64,000 nucleotides of DNA from Ramlibacter sp. (GCA_019635435.1 JAHBZM010000001.1:620001-684000); one strand, 5' to 3'. Numbered from the stretch's first letter, positions 41,640-50,581 are shown. The notes: a model not told the origin generated them from the letters alone. A program made the numbers and translations.

Positions 41640-42809
41640 TTATTTGGTAGCAGAAGGTGCTGGCCGGGCTTGCGCTGGCGCCTGTTTTGCCGCGGAATCC
41701 ACAACGCGGACCAGATCCCCGTCGTTGAGGAAGCCCGCGCCGCTGGCGACCAGGCGCGTGCCCGGGGCCAGGCCTTCGGTGACCTCCACGCGCTCGCCGG
41801 CCAGCCGGCCGGTCTGCACCTTGAGCCGGGCCACGCGCTGGTCGTCGCCCACGCGGTAGACATAGCTGAAGCCGTCGCGCACCACCAGTGCCGACTGCGG
41901 CACGGTGAGGGTCGGGGTGGAGCCGAGGTCAAATTCGCCACGCGCGAACATGCCGGCCCTGGCCGCGCCCGCGTTGCCGGGCAGGGGCTTGAGGTCCACG
42001 TAGACCAGCGCCGCGCGGGTTTGCGGGTCCACGGTGGGCGCGATCATGCGCACCCGGCCTTCCAGCCGCGCGCCGCTGGCCGCCGTGACCAGCGCCTGCG
42101 TGCCGGTGGTGATGCGGCCCAGCTCCAGTGAGGTGACCTCGGCACGCCACTCCAGGCGGCCCTGGCGGATCATGCGGAACAGCTCCGTGCCGGCGCCCAC
42201 CACCGCACCCACGGTGGCGGTGCGCACCGAGATCACGCCGTCGTCGGGCGCCAGCACCTGGGTCTGGCTCAGCCGGACCTGCTGCGCCTGGTACAGCGCC
42301 CGCGCCGCCTCGGCCCGGGCCCTGGCGGTCTGCTCGGCGGTCAGGTACTGGTTGATCTGCGAGGCGCTGAGCGCGCCCGTGGCCTCCAGGCTGCGCGCGC
42401 GCTGGGCGTTGCCGGCCGCCTCGGCCGCATTGGCCTCGGCTTCGAGCACGCTGGCTTTGGCCTGTGCCGCTTCGGCGTTCACCGTGCTGGCTGAAAACAC
42501 CGCCAGCACCTGGCCGCGCTTGACCCGGTCACCCACGTTGACGCGCACTTCAGTCAGGCGCAGGCCATTGGCCTCGGCGCCCACGCTGGCTTCCTGCCAG
42601 GCCGTGATGTTGCCGTTGGCGGCCAGCTTGACGGGCAGGCGGGCCTGCAGCGGCTGCACCGTGGTCACGGTGAGCGCGGGCTTGGCCGTGGCGGCGGGTT
42701 TGTCTTCGGCGGCCTGGCTGCGCGAGGTCAGCAGCGCCACGCCACCGGCGCCGGCGAGCACCAGGGCCATCGCGGCTGCGGCGGCCGGGTTGATCTGGAA
42801 TTTTTTCAT
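41640..42809 (-). CDS. RND efflux periplasmic adaptor (membrane fusion protein)
   Basis: A 389-residue adaptor linking the RND pump to the outer-membrane channel. N-terminal signal/anchor 'AAAMALVLAGAGGVALLT', lipoyl half 'GNITAWQEASVGAEANGLRLTEVRVNVGDRVKRGQVLAVF', coiled-coil hairpin (~105-190, Ala-rich), second lipoyl half 'VLAPDDGVISVRTATVGAVVGAGTELF', and beta-barrel 'LEGRVRMIAPTVDPQTRAALVYVDL'. Its gene lies 17 bp after the channel gene and 9 bp before the pump gene. Confidence 0.94.
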   Translation of the reverse strand: MKKFQINPAAAAAMALVLAGAGGVALLTSRSQAAEDKPAATAKPALTVTTVQPLQARLPVKLAANGNITAWQEASVGAEANGLRLTEVRVNVGDRVKRGQVLAVFSASTVNAEAAQAKASVLEAEANAAEAAGNAQRARSLEATGALSASQINQYLTAEQTARARAEAARALYQAQQVRLSQTQVLAPDDGVISVRTATVGAVVGAGTELFRMIRQGRLEWRAEVTSLELGRITTGTQALVTAASGARLEGRVRMIAPTVDPQTRAALVYVDLKPLPGNAGAARAGMFARGEFDLGSTPTLTVPQSALVVRDGFSYVYRVGDDQRVARLKVQTGRLAGERVEVTEGLAPGTRLVASGAGFLNDGDLVRVVDSAAKQAPAQARPAPSATK

Positions 42810-42826
42810 GATGTCAGGTCCGTGAT

Positions 42827-44254
42827 TCAGGGGCGGGCAGAGGCAACGGGGGTGGGCGCTGGCGCGTCGGGCGTCCAGCCGCCGCCGGCGGCGCGGTACA
42901 GCGCGGTCCAGGCCATGGCGCGCTCGCGCTGCAGGGTCACCAGGGCGGTTTCGGCGGCCAGCGCGGTGCGGCGCGCATCCTCGAGTTCAACCAGGCTGGC
43001 CAGGCCGGCCTGGTAGCGCGATTCGGTGGCGTTGAACGAGGCCCGGTAGCCTTCGGTGGCCACGGCCGCGTCGCTGCTGCGGTCGGCCGTGCTTTGCAGG
43101 GTGACCAGGGCCTCCTCGACCTCGCGCACGGCCTGGCGCACCCGGGCGGTGTACAGCGCCACCGCCTCCTCGTAGCGGGCCTGGGCCGCGTCCACATTGG
43201 CGCGCCGGCGCCCGCCGTCAAACAGCGGCAGGTTCAGGCTCAGCGGCCCGAGCGACCAGGTCTGGAAGTCGGTGCTGTTGCCGCCCACGCGCACCGCGCC
43301 AGCCGAGATCGAACCGTTCAGGCTCAGCCGGGGCAGGCGCAGCGCCCGGGCCTGGCCCAGCTCGGCGGCCGCGGCCATGACCTCGCGCTCGGCGTTGAAC
43401 ACGTCGGGCCGCTGGGCCACCACCTGCGCCGGCAGGCTTGCTATGGAAAAGAGAGCGTCCTGTGGCCGGCTGGCCTGGACTCCAGCCAGTTTTTGCCTCA
43501 AATCGGGCTCGGCCATGGCGGTCAGGGCGACCAGGGCCTTGAGGTCAAGGTCGCAGGCGGCCTGCTGCTGCGTCAGGCGGGCCCGGGCCTCGGCGGCGCT
43601 GGCGCGGGCCAGCGCCGCCGTGCCCGGGGCCGTGAAGCCGGCGTTGGCCGAGAGCTCGGACAACCGCGCGGTCTGCTGGCGCGAGCCGCTGTCAGATTGC
43701 GACACGGCCAGCAGCCTTTCGCAGGCGCGCCGGCTGAAATACTGGTTGGCCACTTCGGCGGCCACCGACACGCGCGCGTCATGCCACAGTGCGCTGGCGC
43801 CTTCCAGCCGCGCGTCCGCCGCCTGGGCGGCCTGCCGGTTGGCGCCAAACAGGTCGATCTCCCAGCCCGCCTGCGCGCCCACCTGGGTCAAGGTCACGGG
43901 CGAGCGGCCGGGGTCGTCGGCATTGCCCCGGCTGGCGCTGGCCGAGGCGTCCAGCGTCGGCCCCAGCGCCGCGCGGGCGGTGGCGCGGGCCGCGCGGGCC
44001 TGCTCCACGCGGGAACGTGCCGAGGCCAGGCTCGGGCTGGCCTGTTGCGCGGCCTCGACCAGTTCCACCAGCACCGGGTCACCCAGCTTCTGCCACCAGT
44101 GGCCCAGGTCGGCCAGGTCGCCATGGTGCGGCAGCGGGGCCTGCCACTGCGCGGGCACGGCGGCCGCGCCGGGCGGTGGCGGCGCGGTGGGGCTGGCGCA
44201 GGCCGCCAGCAGCAGGGGCGCCAGCCAGGCGCAGGTTTTTCGCATGGGGGTCAT
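42827..44254 (-). CDS. Outer-membrane efflux lipoprotein (NodT/OprM family)
   Basis: TolC-like channel of 475 residues. ATG 44254 ('MTPMRKTCAWLAPLLLAACAS') follows 'CAGGGAAGACCTTC'. Lipobox LAAC gives acylation at Cys~19; a much longer open frame upstream overlaps tetR and is not needed. Family motifs: 'WWQKLGDPVLVELVEAAQQASPSLASARSRV', 'GWEIDLFGANRQAAQAADARLEG', 'EVANQYFSRRACERLL', 'VVAQRPDVFNAEREVMAAAAELGQARALRLPRLSL' and 'LNLPLFDGGRRRANVDAAQARYEEAVALY'. About 20 residues (from 'LRQKLAGVQASRPQDALFSIASL') are encoded by repeat copy 5, an in-frame repeat insertion. Confidence 0.93.
   Translation of the reverse strand: MTPMRKTCAWLAPLLLAACASPTAPPPPGAAAVPAQWQAPLPHHGDLADLGHWWQKLGDPVLVELVEAAQQASPSLASARSRVEQARAARATARAALGPTLDASASASRGNADDPGRSPVTLTQVGAQAGWEIDLFGANRQAAQAADARLEGASALWHDARVSVAAEVANQYFSRRACERLLAVSQSDSGSRQQTARLSELSANAGFTAPGTAALARASAAEARARLTQQQAACDLDLKALVALTAMAEPDLRQKLAGVQASRPQDALFSIASLPAQVVAQRPDVFNAEREVMAAAAELGQARALRLPRLSLNGSISAGAVRVGGNSTDFQTWSLGPLSLNLPLFDGGRRRANVDAAQARYEEAVALYTARVRQAVREVEEALVTLQSTADRSSDAAVATEGYRASFNATESRYQAGLASLVELEDARRTALAAETALVTLQRERAMAWTALYRAAGGGWTPDAPAPTPVASARP
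43438..43502 (-). repeat. Dispersed repeat, copy 5, inside the efflux-channel gene
   Basis: On the reverse strand it contains 'TTGAGGCAAAAACTGGCTGG', 'AGTCCAGGCCAGCCGGCCAC' and ends 'CCATAGCAAG'. The core is the inverted-sister form 'GCTGGAGTCCAGG', also seen in copy 6. It does not break the frame. It encodes a variable linker between two conserved blocks of the channel protein. Confidence 0.65.
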
Positions 44255-44994
44255 GAAGGTCTTCCCTGGATCGGGGAGGGTTGAAGAGGGCTTTTGGCCC
44301 GGGAGGGTGAGGGGGTTTGCGAGCGGCGAAGGGCCTCGTGCGCCACCATGGCCTCGGCAAAATCGGCCAGGCGTTGGGCGGCCTGGTCGACCGCACGCGG
44401 CGCTGACAGCAGCCGGGGCCGGATCGCCTCGATCAGGTGGCGGCCAATGAACAGCTGCAGGGCCAGCGCGGAGACCGCGAAGGCCAGGCGGTGCACTTCG
44501 TCGTCGGCCCGCGCCAGGCCCAGGTGGCGGCACAGCACGGCCACCAGGGCCGCGTGCGAGGCCTTGATGCCCTCGTCCAGGTCGCCCGACAGGCCCGTGG
44601 GCTCCAGCATTTCGCGCAAATGCAGGCGCATGCACTGCTGGACCAGGTCGCCCTGGTTCATGGGCTCCAGGAAGCTCTGGAAGTAGCCTTGCAGCGATTC
44701 ACGCAGGCTGAAGTGCGGCTGGTTGAACAGGGCGATGTCATCCGCCGGGTTGCCCATGGGCTCGGTGAACACCACGCGGTACAGGCCCGCCTTGTCGCCA
44801 AAGTAGTAGCTGATGGCCGCGATGTTGACCCCGGCGGCCAGCGCGATCTCGCGGGTCGAGGTCTTGGTGAAGCCTTTCTGCGAGAACAGGCCCAGCGCCG
44901 CTCGCAGCAGGCGCGCGCGCGCCGCCAGGCCGTCACTGCGGGGCAGGCGGGCACGGTGGGGGTGGTCGAGCGCGGAGGCGGGCATGGGCGCCAT
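44251..44994 (-). CDS. TetR-family regulator of the efflux operon
   Basis: A 247-residue repressor. N-terminal helix-turn-helix 'LLRAALGLFSQKGFTKTSTREIALAAGVNIAAISYYFGDKAGLYRVVF' (residues ~28-75). The C-terminal ligand domain has 'MQ/LVQQCMRLHLREMLEPTGL' and 'LAFAVSALALQLFIGRHLIEAIRP', the CerR/YbiH-like (DUF1956) pattern. It is the first gene of the reverse operon, with its stop overlapping the channel-gene start (ATGA). A palindrome immediately upstream (45000-45033) is the probable operator. Confidence 0.92.
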   Translation of the reverse strand: MAPMPASALDHPHRARLPRSDGLAARARLLRAALGLFSQKGFTKTSTREIALAAGVNIAAISYYFGDKAGLYRVVFTEPMGNPADDIALFNQPHFSLRESLQGYFQSFLEPMNQGDLVQQCMRLHLREMLEPTGLSGDLDEGIKASHAALVAVLCRHLGLARADDEVHRLAFAVSALALQLFIGRHLIEAIRPRLLSAPRAVDQAAQRLADFAEAMVAHEALRRSQTPSPSRAKSPLQPSPIQGRPS

Positions 44995-44999
44995 TACAG

Positions 45000-45033
45000 C
45001 ACATTAAATCAATCATTTGATTAAGTTAATGTG
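45000..45033. promoter_or_regulatory. Palindromic operator upstream of tetR
   Basis: Two nested inverted repeats: CACATTAA (45000-45007) with TTAATGTG (45026-45033), and AATCAA (45007-45012) with TTGATT (45017-45022). It begins 5 bp before the tetR start and is AT-rich in a GC-rich region. It lies between tetR and the end of the upstream reductase gene. It is well placed to bind a TetR dimer and autoregulate tetR-OMF-MFP-RND. Confidence 0.7.
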
Positions 45034-45052
45034 TCAGGCGGCAACCGCCCGG

Positions 45053-46159
45053 CTATTTGAAGTCGTGCGCCATCTGCTGCGTCATGGGGATGCCTTCGCT
45101 GGTGCGAACGCACTCGCCGATGTAGCTGGCCAGCGGCGGCGGCGGGGCCATGCCTTCGGCCAGCAGCCGGCTGTTGTCGAACACGTAGTTGAGCTCGGCA
45201 AAGGCGCCGTACAGGGTCAGTGCGCGCAGGATCAGCAGGCGGTTGACCCGCCCCAGCCGCTGCTCGAACAGCGGCACCAGGCTGCGCAGGTCGTCCACCG
45301 CCACCTGCTGGTAGCGCGGCGCCACGGGCGGCGTGCCGGCGGCTGCGGCATAGGCGGCATCGATCCCGGTGAACAGGTTGCTCGATGCCAGGCCCGCCGA
45401 CAGGTGGTACAGGTCGGTGGCCAGCTGGTCCTTCAGGGTCAGCGCGACCAGCGCCTGCGCGCACCAGTCGGCCGGGATGATGTCGATGCGCTCGTCGGGG
45501 GCGCAGGTGAAACGCTCGAGCGCGAACGCCATGCGGAACACCCAGAAGATGCTCGGAGAGGGCGCGCAGCCCAGACGGCTGTGCCCGACCACGATGGAGG
45601 GCCGCGCCACCACCAGGGGCAGGCCCGGCAGCGCCCGCAAGGCATGTTCCGCCGCGACCTTGGACCGGGTGTAGGGCACCAGATGCGCTTCGTCGCGCAC
45701 GCCGGCCTCCCAGGACTCGCTGACCGGGGAGGTCATGTCCGGGCCGCAGCACATGGCCGTGCCGACCTGGACCCAGCGGGTCAGGCGCGATTGGGCCAGC
45801 ACGGCGCGCGCCAGGGCCATCGTGCCGTCCACATTGCTGGCCCAGATCCGGGGGTTGTTGGAGAACGTGGCCAGCGCCGCGCAGTGGATCACGTGGGTCA
45901 GGCCGGCCAGCAGGGGGGAGCCGGCCACCGCGTCAATGCCCAGCAGGTCCGCGCAAAGCACCTGCTGCGCGGTGATGCTCAGCGCATCGGCTGGCGTGCC
46001 GCCAAAGCGGATCAGGGTTTCGCGCAGGCGGGCGCAGCCCTCTTCGGCGCTGGCGGCGCGCACCATGAACACGGTCTGGCGCAGCAGGCCGCGCTGCGCC
46101 AGCTCGGCCATCACGGCGCCGCCGACAAAGCCGGTGCCACCGGTCAACAGGAGTCGCAT
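45053..46159 (-). CDS. Thioester-reductase-like SDR protein
   Basis: A 368-residue extended SDR. N-terminal NAD(P) loop 'MRLLLTGGTGFVGGAVMAELAQRG'; 'VLCADLLGIDAVAGSPLLAGLTHVIHCAALATFSNNPRIWASNVDGTMALARAVL' is the thioester-reductase-domain pattern found at the ends of NRPS/PKS and in fatty-acyl reductases. The catalytic Tyr/Lys are in 'LVPYTRSKVAAEHAL', followed by 'PLVVARPSIVVGHSRLG'. It probably releases an ACP-bound chain as an aldehyde or alcohol. It directly follows the ketosynthase gene (3 bp gap). Confidence 0.87.
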   Translation of the reverse strand: MRLLLTGGTGFVGGAVMAELAQRGLLRQTVFMVRAASAEEGCARLRETLIRFGGTPADALSITAQQVLCADLLGIDAVAGSPLLAGLTHVIHCAALATFSNNPRIWASNVDGTMALARAVLAQSRLTRWVQVGTAMCCGPDMTSPVSESWEAGVRDEAHLVPYTRSKVAAEHALRALPGLPLVVARPSIVVGHSRLGCAPSPSIFWVFRMAFALERFTCAPDERIDIIPADWCAQALVALTLKDQLATDLYHLSAGLASSNLFTGIDAAYAAAAGTPPVAPRYQQVAVDDLRSLVPLFEQRLGRVNRLLILRALTLYGAFAELNYVFDNSRLLAEGMAPPPPLASYIGECVRTSEGIPMTQQMAHDFK

Positions 46160-46162
46160 GGT

Positions 46163-47404
46163 TCAGGGCTTTCCGGAAACTGGGGTCTGCCGCAATACCA
46201 GCGACACATTCGAGCCCCCGAAGGCAAAGGAGTTGGACAGCACATGCGCAAGCGGCAGGGCACGGGGCTGGTCGCTCACGTCGAGGTCCGCGCAGCGCGG
46301 GTCCAGCGGCAGCGCGCCCAGGGTGGCGGGCACCAGTTGCAGCTGCAGGCTGGCCAGGCTGATGGCGGCCTCCAGTGCGCCGGCGGCGCCCAGCAGGTGG
46401 CCGTGCTGGGACTTGGTGGCGCTGACCGGGGGGCGGGCCGGACCCAGCGCGGCGGCCAGGGCTTGCGCCTCGGCCACATCGCCGGCATCGGTGCCGGTCG
46501 CATGGGCATTGACGGCGCCGATGTCGCCGGGCAGCACCCCCGCGTCGTCCAGGGCCTGGCGGATGGCCTCGATCTGGCCGTCGGTCTGGGGCTGAACCAG
46601 CGAGGCCGCGTCGCAACTGGTGCCATAGCCAGCCAGCTCACCCAGGGGGCGTGCGCCGCGCGCGCGCGCATGGCGCGCGCTCTCCAGCACAAACGCCGCG
46701 GCGCCCTCGCCGATCGTCAGGCCGCTGCGCTCGCTGGAGAATGGCCGGCAGGCCAGCGCCGGATCATTCACGGTCTTCCGGGTGCTGAGCACGCGCAGCG
46801 CACCCCAGGCCGCCAGCACCCCGGGTGCCAGCATGGCCTCGCTGCCGCCGACCAGCGCGAGGTCGATCCGGCCCGCGCGGATGGCCAGCAGCGCCTCGCC
46901 CAGCGCCGTCGCGGACGAAGCGCAGGCCACGCTGTAGGTCATGTTGGGCCCCTTCAGGCCGTATTTGATCGCGAGCTGGGCCGCCGAGGAATTGGCCATG
47001 ATGCGCACCACCGTCATTGGCCGCAGCGCGGCGTGCTCGACCAGCAGCCGCTGGTAGCTGGCCTCGGTGGTGTGCAGCCCGCCCATGCCCGTGCCCCAGT
47101 ACACCCCCGCGCGCCGGGGATCCACCTGCGGTGCGGCCTGGGCCCAGGCCTCGGCCGACGCGCACAGCGCAAGCGCGCAGGCGCGGTCGGTGCTCAGCGA
47201 CTGGTGCGCCTGCACCGCCTGTTCGGCCTGCGGGTGAAGGGGGGCCATGAAGGCGTCCGGGGCGCCCGGGTGGCGCAGCCATTCGGCCGGGAGCGGCGAA
47301 AAGCAGGCAACCGGGTCCAGCAGTGACGCGCACAGGGCCTGCCAGCCGTGGCCCTGCGGCCCGACGACCCCGACGCCGGTGATCCAGACGCTGGTATCGC
47401 TCAC
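46163..47404 (-). CDS. Beta-ketoacyl-ACP synthase (FabF-like KS)
   Basis: Condensing enzyme of 413 residues. The catalytic triad is visible: Cys161 in 'TYSVACASSATALGEALL', His301 in 'AVNAHATGTDAGDVAEA', and His336 with Lys331 in 'KSQHGHLLGAAGALEA'. The terminal 'NSFAFGGSNVSLVL' is standard. The middle has 'CRPFSSERSGLTIGEGAAAFVLE'. It is distinct from housekeeping FabF because it sits with a private ACP and reductase. ATG 47404 overlaps the ACP stop (ATGA). Confidence 0.92.
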   Translation of the reverse strand: MSDTSVWITGVGVVGPQGHGWQALCASLLDPVACFSPLPAEWLRHPGAPDAFMAPLHPQAEQAVQAHQSLSTDRACALALCASAEAWAQAAPQVDPRRAGVYWGTGMGGLHTTEASYQRLLVEHAALRPMTVVRIMANSSAAQLAIKYGLKGPNMTYSVACASSATALGEALLAIRAGRIDLALVGGSEAMLAPGVLAAWGALRVLSTRKTVNDPALACRPFSSERSGLTIGEGAAAFVLESARHARARGARPLGELAGYGTSCDAASLVQPQTDGQIEAIRQALDDAGVLPGDIGAVNAHATGTDAGDVAEAQALAAALGPARPPVSATKSQHGHLLGAAGALEAAISLASLQLQLVPATLGALPLDPRCADLDVSDQPRALPLAHVLSNSFAFGGSNVSLVLRQTPVSGKP

Positions 47405-47643
47405 GACGCGGGCGTGTGCTGCGAGATCAGGGCCACCAGCTCGCCGACCGTGGCGGGCACTGCATCAGGGGCCACGTCGCCAAGATCAACCCCGAAGGTT
47501 TCCTCGATCGAAAACAGGAGTTCAGCCACGGCCAGGGAGTCCAGGCCGATGTCGGCCAACCCGGTTTCCGGTGTGATGCCCGAAGTGTCCAGCTGGTGCT
47601 GCTCGTGGATGAGCTGCTTGAGGCGCTCAAGAATGTCTGACAA
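47401..47643 (-). CDS. Acyl carrier protein, cassette-specific
   Basis: An 80-residue ACP if TTG 47643 is the start, preceded by 'TTTGGGGATTCCT'. ATG 47709 would add an atypical 22-residue leader. The phosphopantetheine Ser36 lies in 'LADIGLDSLAVAELLFSIEETFGV', with typical acidic helices. It is the first gene of the ACP-ketosynthase-reductase cassette, downstream of glnE on the same strand with a ~100-bp gap, and ends in an ATGA overlap with the ketosynthase. Confidence 0.9.
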   Translation of the reverse strand: MSDILERLKQLIHEQHQLDTSGITPETGLADIGLDSLAVAELLFSIEETFGVDLGDVAPDAVPATVGELVALISQHTPAS

Positions 47644-47745
47644 AGGAATCCCCAAAGACTGCGCCCGAAAATGTAAACGATTTGTAAAGGCGCGGGCGCG
47701 ATTGTGCACCCGGAAGATGACCAGCGCCTGACCTGCAGCGGGGGC

Positions 47746-50529
47746 TCAGCGGCCGAAAACGTGGTCCCAGAGGGCCAGCACGGCATCGCGCTCGGCCTGC
47801 AGGGCGGGGGGGTCCACCTGGGTCGGGGTTTCGTTGAGCCGGGCCTGGTGCTGGACCCGCCGCAGTTCGCGGTAGGCGCGCGCGGCGTCTTCACCCACGC
47901 CGGCGGGCAGCAGGCCCGCGCCTTCGGCCAGCCGCAGCAGCGTGATGTTGCCCAGGTTGGGCCGCAGGCCCGGGTGGCTGGCCGACTGGGACAGCACCAG
48001 GAACTGGACCGCGAACTCCACATCGACCATGCCGCCCGTGCTGTGCTTGACGTCAAAGCGGCCGCCGCGGATCGGGTGGGCCGCGCGCACCTTGTCCCGC
48101 ATGCCGATGATCTCGTCGCGCAGCGCGGGGATGTCGCGCGGCGCGGTGATGACGGCGTCGCGCACGGCGGCAAAGCGCGCCGCGAGTGCCTGTGGGCCGG
48201 GCGTGTCGCCCATGCCCAGCACGAACCGGGCGCGTGTCATGGCCTGGTGCTCCCAGGTCCAGGCGGTGTTGCTGCCGCGCTGCTGCTGGTAGCGGGCATA
48301 GGCCTCGAAACGGGTCACCAGCAGGCCGGAGTTGCCATTGGGGCGCAGCGCGGTATCGATCTCGAACAGGTCGCCCTCGGCGGTCTTGACGCTGAGCCAG
48401 TTGATCAGCTTGCGCACAAAGGCGGCGTAGACCTCGGGCGCGCGTTCGTCGTCGTCCTCGTAGACGAACACGATGTCCAGGTCGCTGCCGTAGCCCAGCT
48501 CCTTGCCGCCCAGCTTGCCGTAGCCAATGATGGCGAAGCAGGGCTCCTCGCGGTGCCGCCCCTTCAGACGCTGCCAGCACCAGCGCGCCGTCACCCGCAG
48601 CAGGGCGTCGGCCAGCGCGCTCAGGTCGTCGGCCACCTGCTCGACCGTGAGCCGCCCCTCGATGTCCCGCGCCAGCGTGCGGAACACCTCGGCGTGATGG
48701 GCCCGCCGCAGCAGGTTGAGCAGGGCTTCGTCGTCGTCCTCGCCGGTGATCTCGAGCGAGCGGCGGCGCTGCTCCATCTCGCGTTCGAAGTCGTCCGCCA
48801 CGAAGCGCTGCTGCAGCATCTCGTCGCTGGCGAGTTCGTCGATCACGCCGGGGTGCTGCAGCAGGTAGCGCGCCGGCCAGCGGGCGGCGCCCAGCAGGCG
48901 CAGCAGGCGTTCGTGCACGGCGGGCCGCTCCAGCAGCAGCGCCAGATAGCTTTCGCGGCGCAGCAGGGGCTCGATCCAGTCGGCCAGCCGCACAGCGGCT
49001 TCGGCCGTGACCCGGCCCTCGCGCAGCCAGGTGGCCGTGCGCTGAATCAGGCGGGCGAGGCGGTCGCGCGCGTCATCGCGCAGGGCCAGCACCCGCGGGT
49101 GGCCCCGCCACTGGGCCAGCCGTTCACCCAGGGCCTCGGGCAACTGGGCCAGCAGCTCGTCCAGGTCGGGCGCCGGGGCGCGCCCGGATTTGGGGCCCGA
49201 GCAGTTGCCCTTGCACTCCCTGGCACCGCCGCCCAGCAGCTTGTCGAACTCCTGGGCCACCAGTTCGCGGTGGGTGTCCAGCTCGCTCAGGAAGGGGCAG
49301 CAGTTGGCGAAGCCCATGGTCTGGGCGATCCAGGCGAGGTCGTCGTCACGGGTGGCCAGCACATGGGTCTGCTGGTCGTCAAGGTACTGGATGCGGTGCT
49401 CGACGCGGCGCAGGAACTCGTAGGCGCGGGCCATGGCGTCGGCCGTGGCCTGTGGCATGAGCCCGGCCCGGGCCACCCGCTGCAGCGCCGCGAGTGTCGG
49501 CCGGGTCCGCAGCTCGGGGAACTGGCCGCCGCGCACCACCTGCAGCAGTTGCACGGTGAACTCGATCTCGCGGATGCCCCCGCGCGAGAGCTTCACGTCA
49601 TTGGCCCGCTCGGGCCGCCCGGCGCTGCGCTTGGCCGCATGTTCGCGGATCTGCCGGTGCAGCACGCGCAGCGAGTCAAACACGTTGTAGTCCAGGTAGC
49701 GGCGGAACACAAAGGGCAGAACGGCGCCGCGCAGCTCCTGGGCCGAGCCGCTTTCAACGCAGGCCCGCGGCGCGATCACGCGGCTCTTGAGCCAGGCAAA
49801 ACGCTCCCATTCGCGGCCCTGGACCTGGAAGTATTCTTCCAGCGCCCCCAGCGACACGGCGGCCGGACCCGAGTTGCCGTTGGGCCGCAGCGCCAGGTCC
49901 ACGCGGAACACGAAGCCATGCTCGGTGGTGTCGCCGATCAGGCCGTAGATGATCCGGACGGCCTTGCTGAAGTACTCGTGGTTGGAAATGCGCTGGTGGC
50001 CTTCGGCATCGCCGGCGGTCTCGCCATCATGGTCGTAGACATAGATCAGGTCGATGTCGCTGGACACATTGAGCTCGCGCGCGCCGAGCTTGCCCATGCC
50101 CACGACCCACAGTTGCGCGGGCCGCCCGTCGGGCGCGAGCGGCGCGCCATGGCGCGCGTCCAGTTCGCTGCGCGCCTCGGTGCAGGCGATGTCCAGGGCG
50201 AATTCGGCCAGCTCGGTCACGGCGCGCGTGATGGTGGCCAGCGGCGCCTGGCCGTCGCAGTCCAGCCGCACCAGCCGTTCCATCACGAGCTGGCGCAGGA
50301 CGCGCAAGGCGGTGCCGGCATCGGGGGTCTGGCGCTTCAGCGCTTCATAGGTGGCGGCGATGCTGGCATGCACCGGAGCGCCCTGCGGCAACAGCGCCAG
50401 TTCGGCGGCATAGCGCCGGCGCAGGCGCTGCACGAAGCGCGAATGCGACGACAGCGACGCGGCTTCGCCCCCGGCCTGGCCGGTCCCGTCCACGGGCTGG
50501 CCGTTTAACAAAACTTCACTCTTGTGCAT
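47746..50529 (-). CDS. glnE: Bifunctional glutamine synthetase adenylyltransferase/deadenylase
   Basis: Nitrogen control enzyme that adenylylates and deadenylylates glutamine synthetase in response to PII. About 927 residues from ATG 50529 ('MHKSEVLLNGQPVDG'); an upstream ATG at 50574 would run to within 7 bp of the divergent yhdP start. There are two nucleotidyltransferase domains: N-terminal deadenylase with 'LNVSSDIDLIYVYDHDGET' (~residue 165) and C-terminal adenylylase with 'LGYGSDLDIVFVYEDDDE' (~residue 685). Both GSDxD-type metal sites are intact, and the PII-binding helical middle is present. The length fits the family (~945 in E. coli). Confidence 0.95.
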   Translation of the reverse strand: MHKSEVLLNGQPVDGTGQAGGEAASLSSHSRFVQRLRRRYAAELALLPQGAPVHASIAATYEALKRQTPDAGTALRVLRQLVMERLVRLDCDGQAPLATITRAVTELAEFALDIACTEARSELDARHGAPLAPDGRPAQLWVVGMGKLGARELNVSSDIDLIYVYDHDGETAGDAEGHQRISNHEYFSKAVRIIYGLIGDTTEHGFVFRVDLALRPNGNSGPAAVSLGALEEYFQVQGREWERFAWLKSRVIAPRACVESGSAQELRGAVLPFVFRRYLDYNVFDSLRVLHRQIREHAAKRSAGRPERANDVKLSRGGIREIEFTVQLLQVVRGGQFPELRTRPTLAALQRVARAGLMPQATADAMARAYEFLRRVEHRIQYLDDQQTHVLATRDDDLAWIAQTMGFANCCPFLSELDTHRELVAQEFDKLLGGGARECKGNCSGPKSGRAPAPDLDELLAQLPEALGERLAQWRGHPRVLALRDDARDRLARLIQRTATWLREGRVTAEAAVRLADWIEPLLRRESYLALLLERPAVHERLLRLLGAARWPARYLLQHPGVIDELASDEMLQQRFVADDFEREMEQRRRSLEITGEDDDEALLNLLRRAHHAEVFRTLARDIEGRLTVEQVADDLSALADALLRVTARWCWQRLKGRHREEPCFAIIGYGKLGGKELGYGSDLDIVFVYEDDDERAPEVYAAFVRKLINWLSVKTAEGDLFEIDTALRPNGNSGLLVTRFEAYARYQQQRGSNTAWTWEHQAMTRARFVLGMGDTPGPQALAARFAAVRDAVITAPRDIPALRDEIIGMRDKVRAAHPIRGGRFDVKHSTGGMVDVEFAVQFLVLSQSASHPGLRPNLGNITLLRLAEGAGLLPAGVGEDAARAYRELRRVQHQARLNETPTQVDPPALQAERDAVLALWDHVFGR

Positions 50530-50581
50530 CGAACCCAACGAACCGCTGCCGGTCATAATTCCTGACACATCCACCTGTTCA

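Noticed and set aside
38802..42131. Very long forward open frame opposite the RND efflux genes
   Set aside because: His/Gln/Arg-rich mirror of high-GC coding sequence; the reverse strand holds clearly conserved RND and adaptor proteins.
44255..44635. Upstream extension of the efflux-channel gene
   Set aside because: It runs antisense-frame through tetR; ATG 44254 gives a proper lipoprotein signal peptide.
45017..50508. Long forward open frames opposite the ketosynthase cassette and glnE
   Set aside because: Antisense shadows of conserved genes, with low-complexity composition and no recognisable domains.
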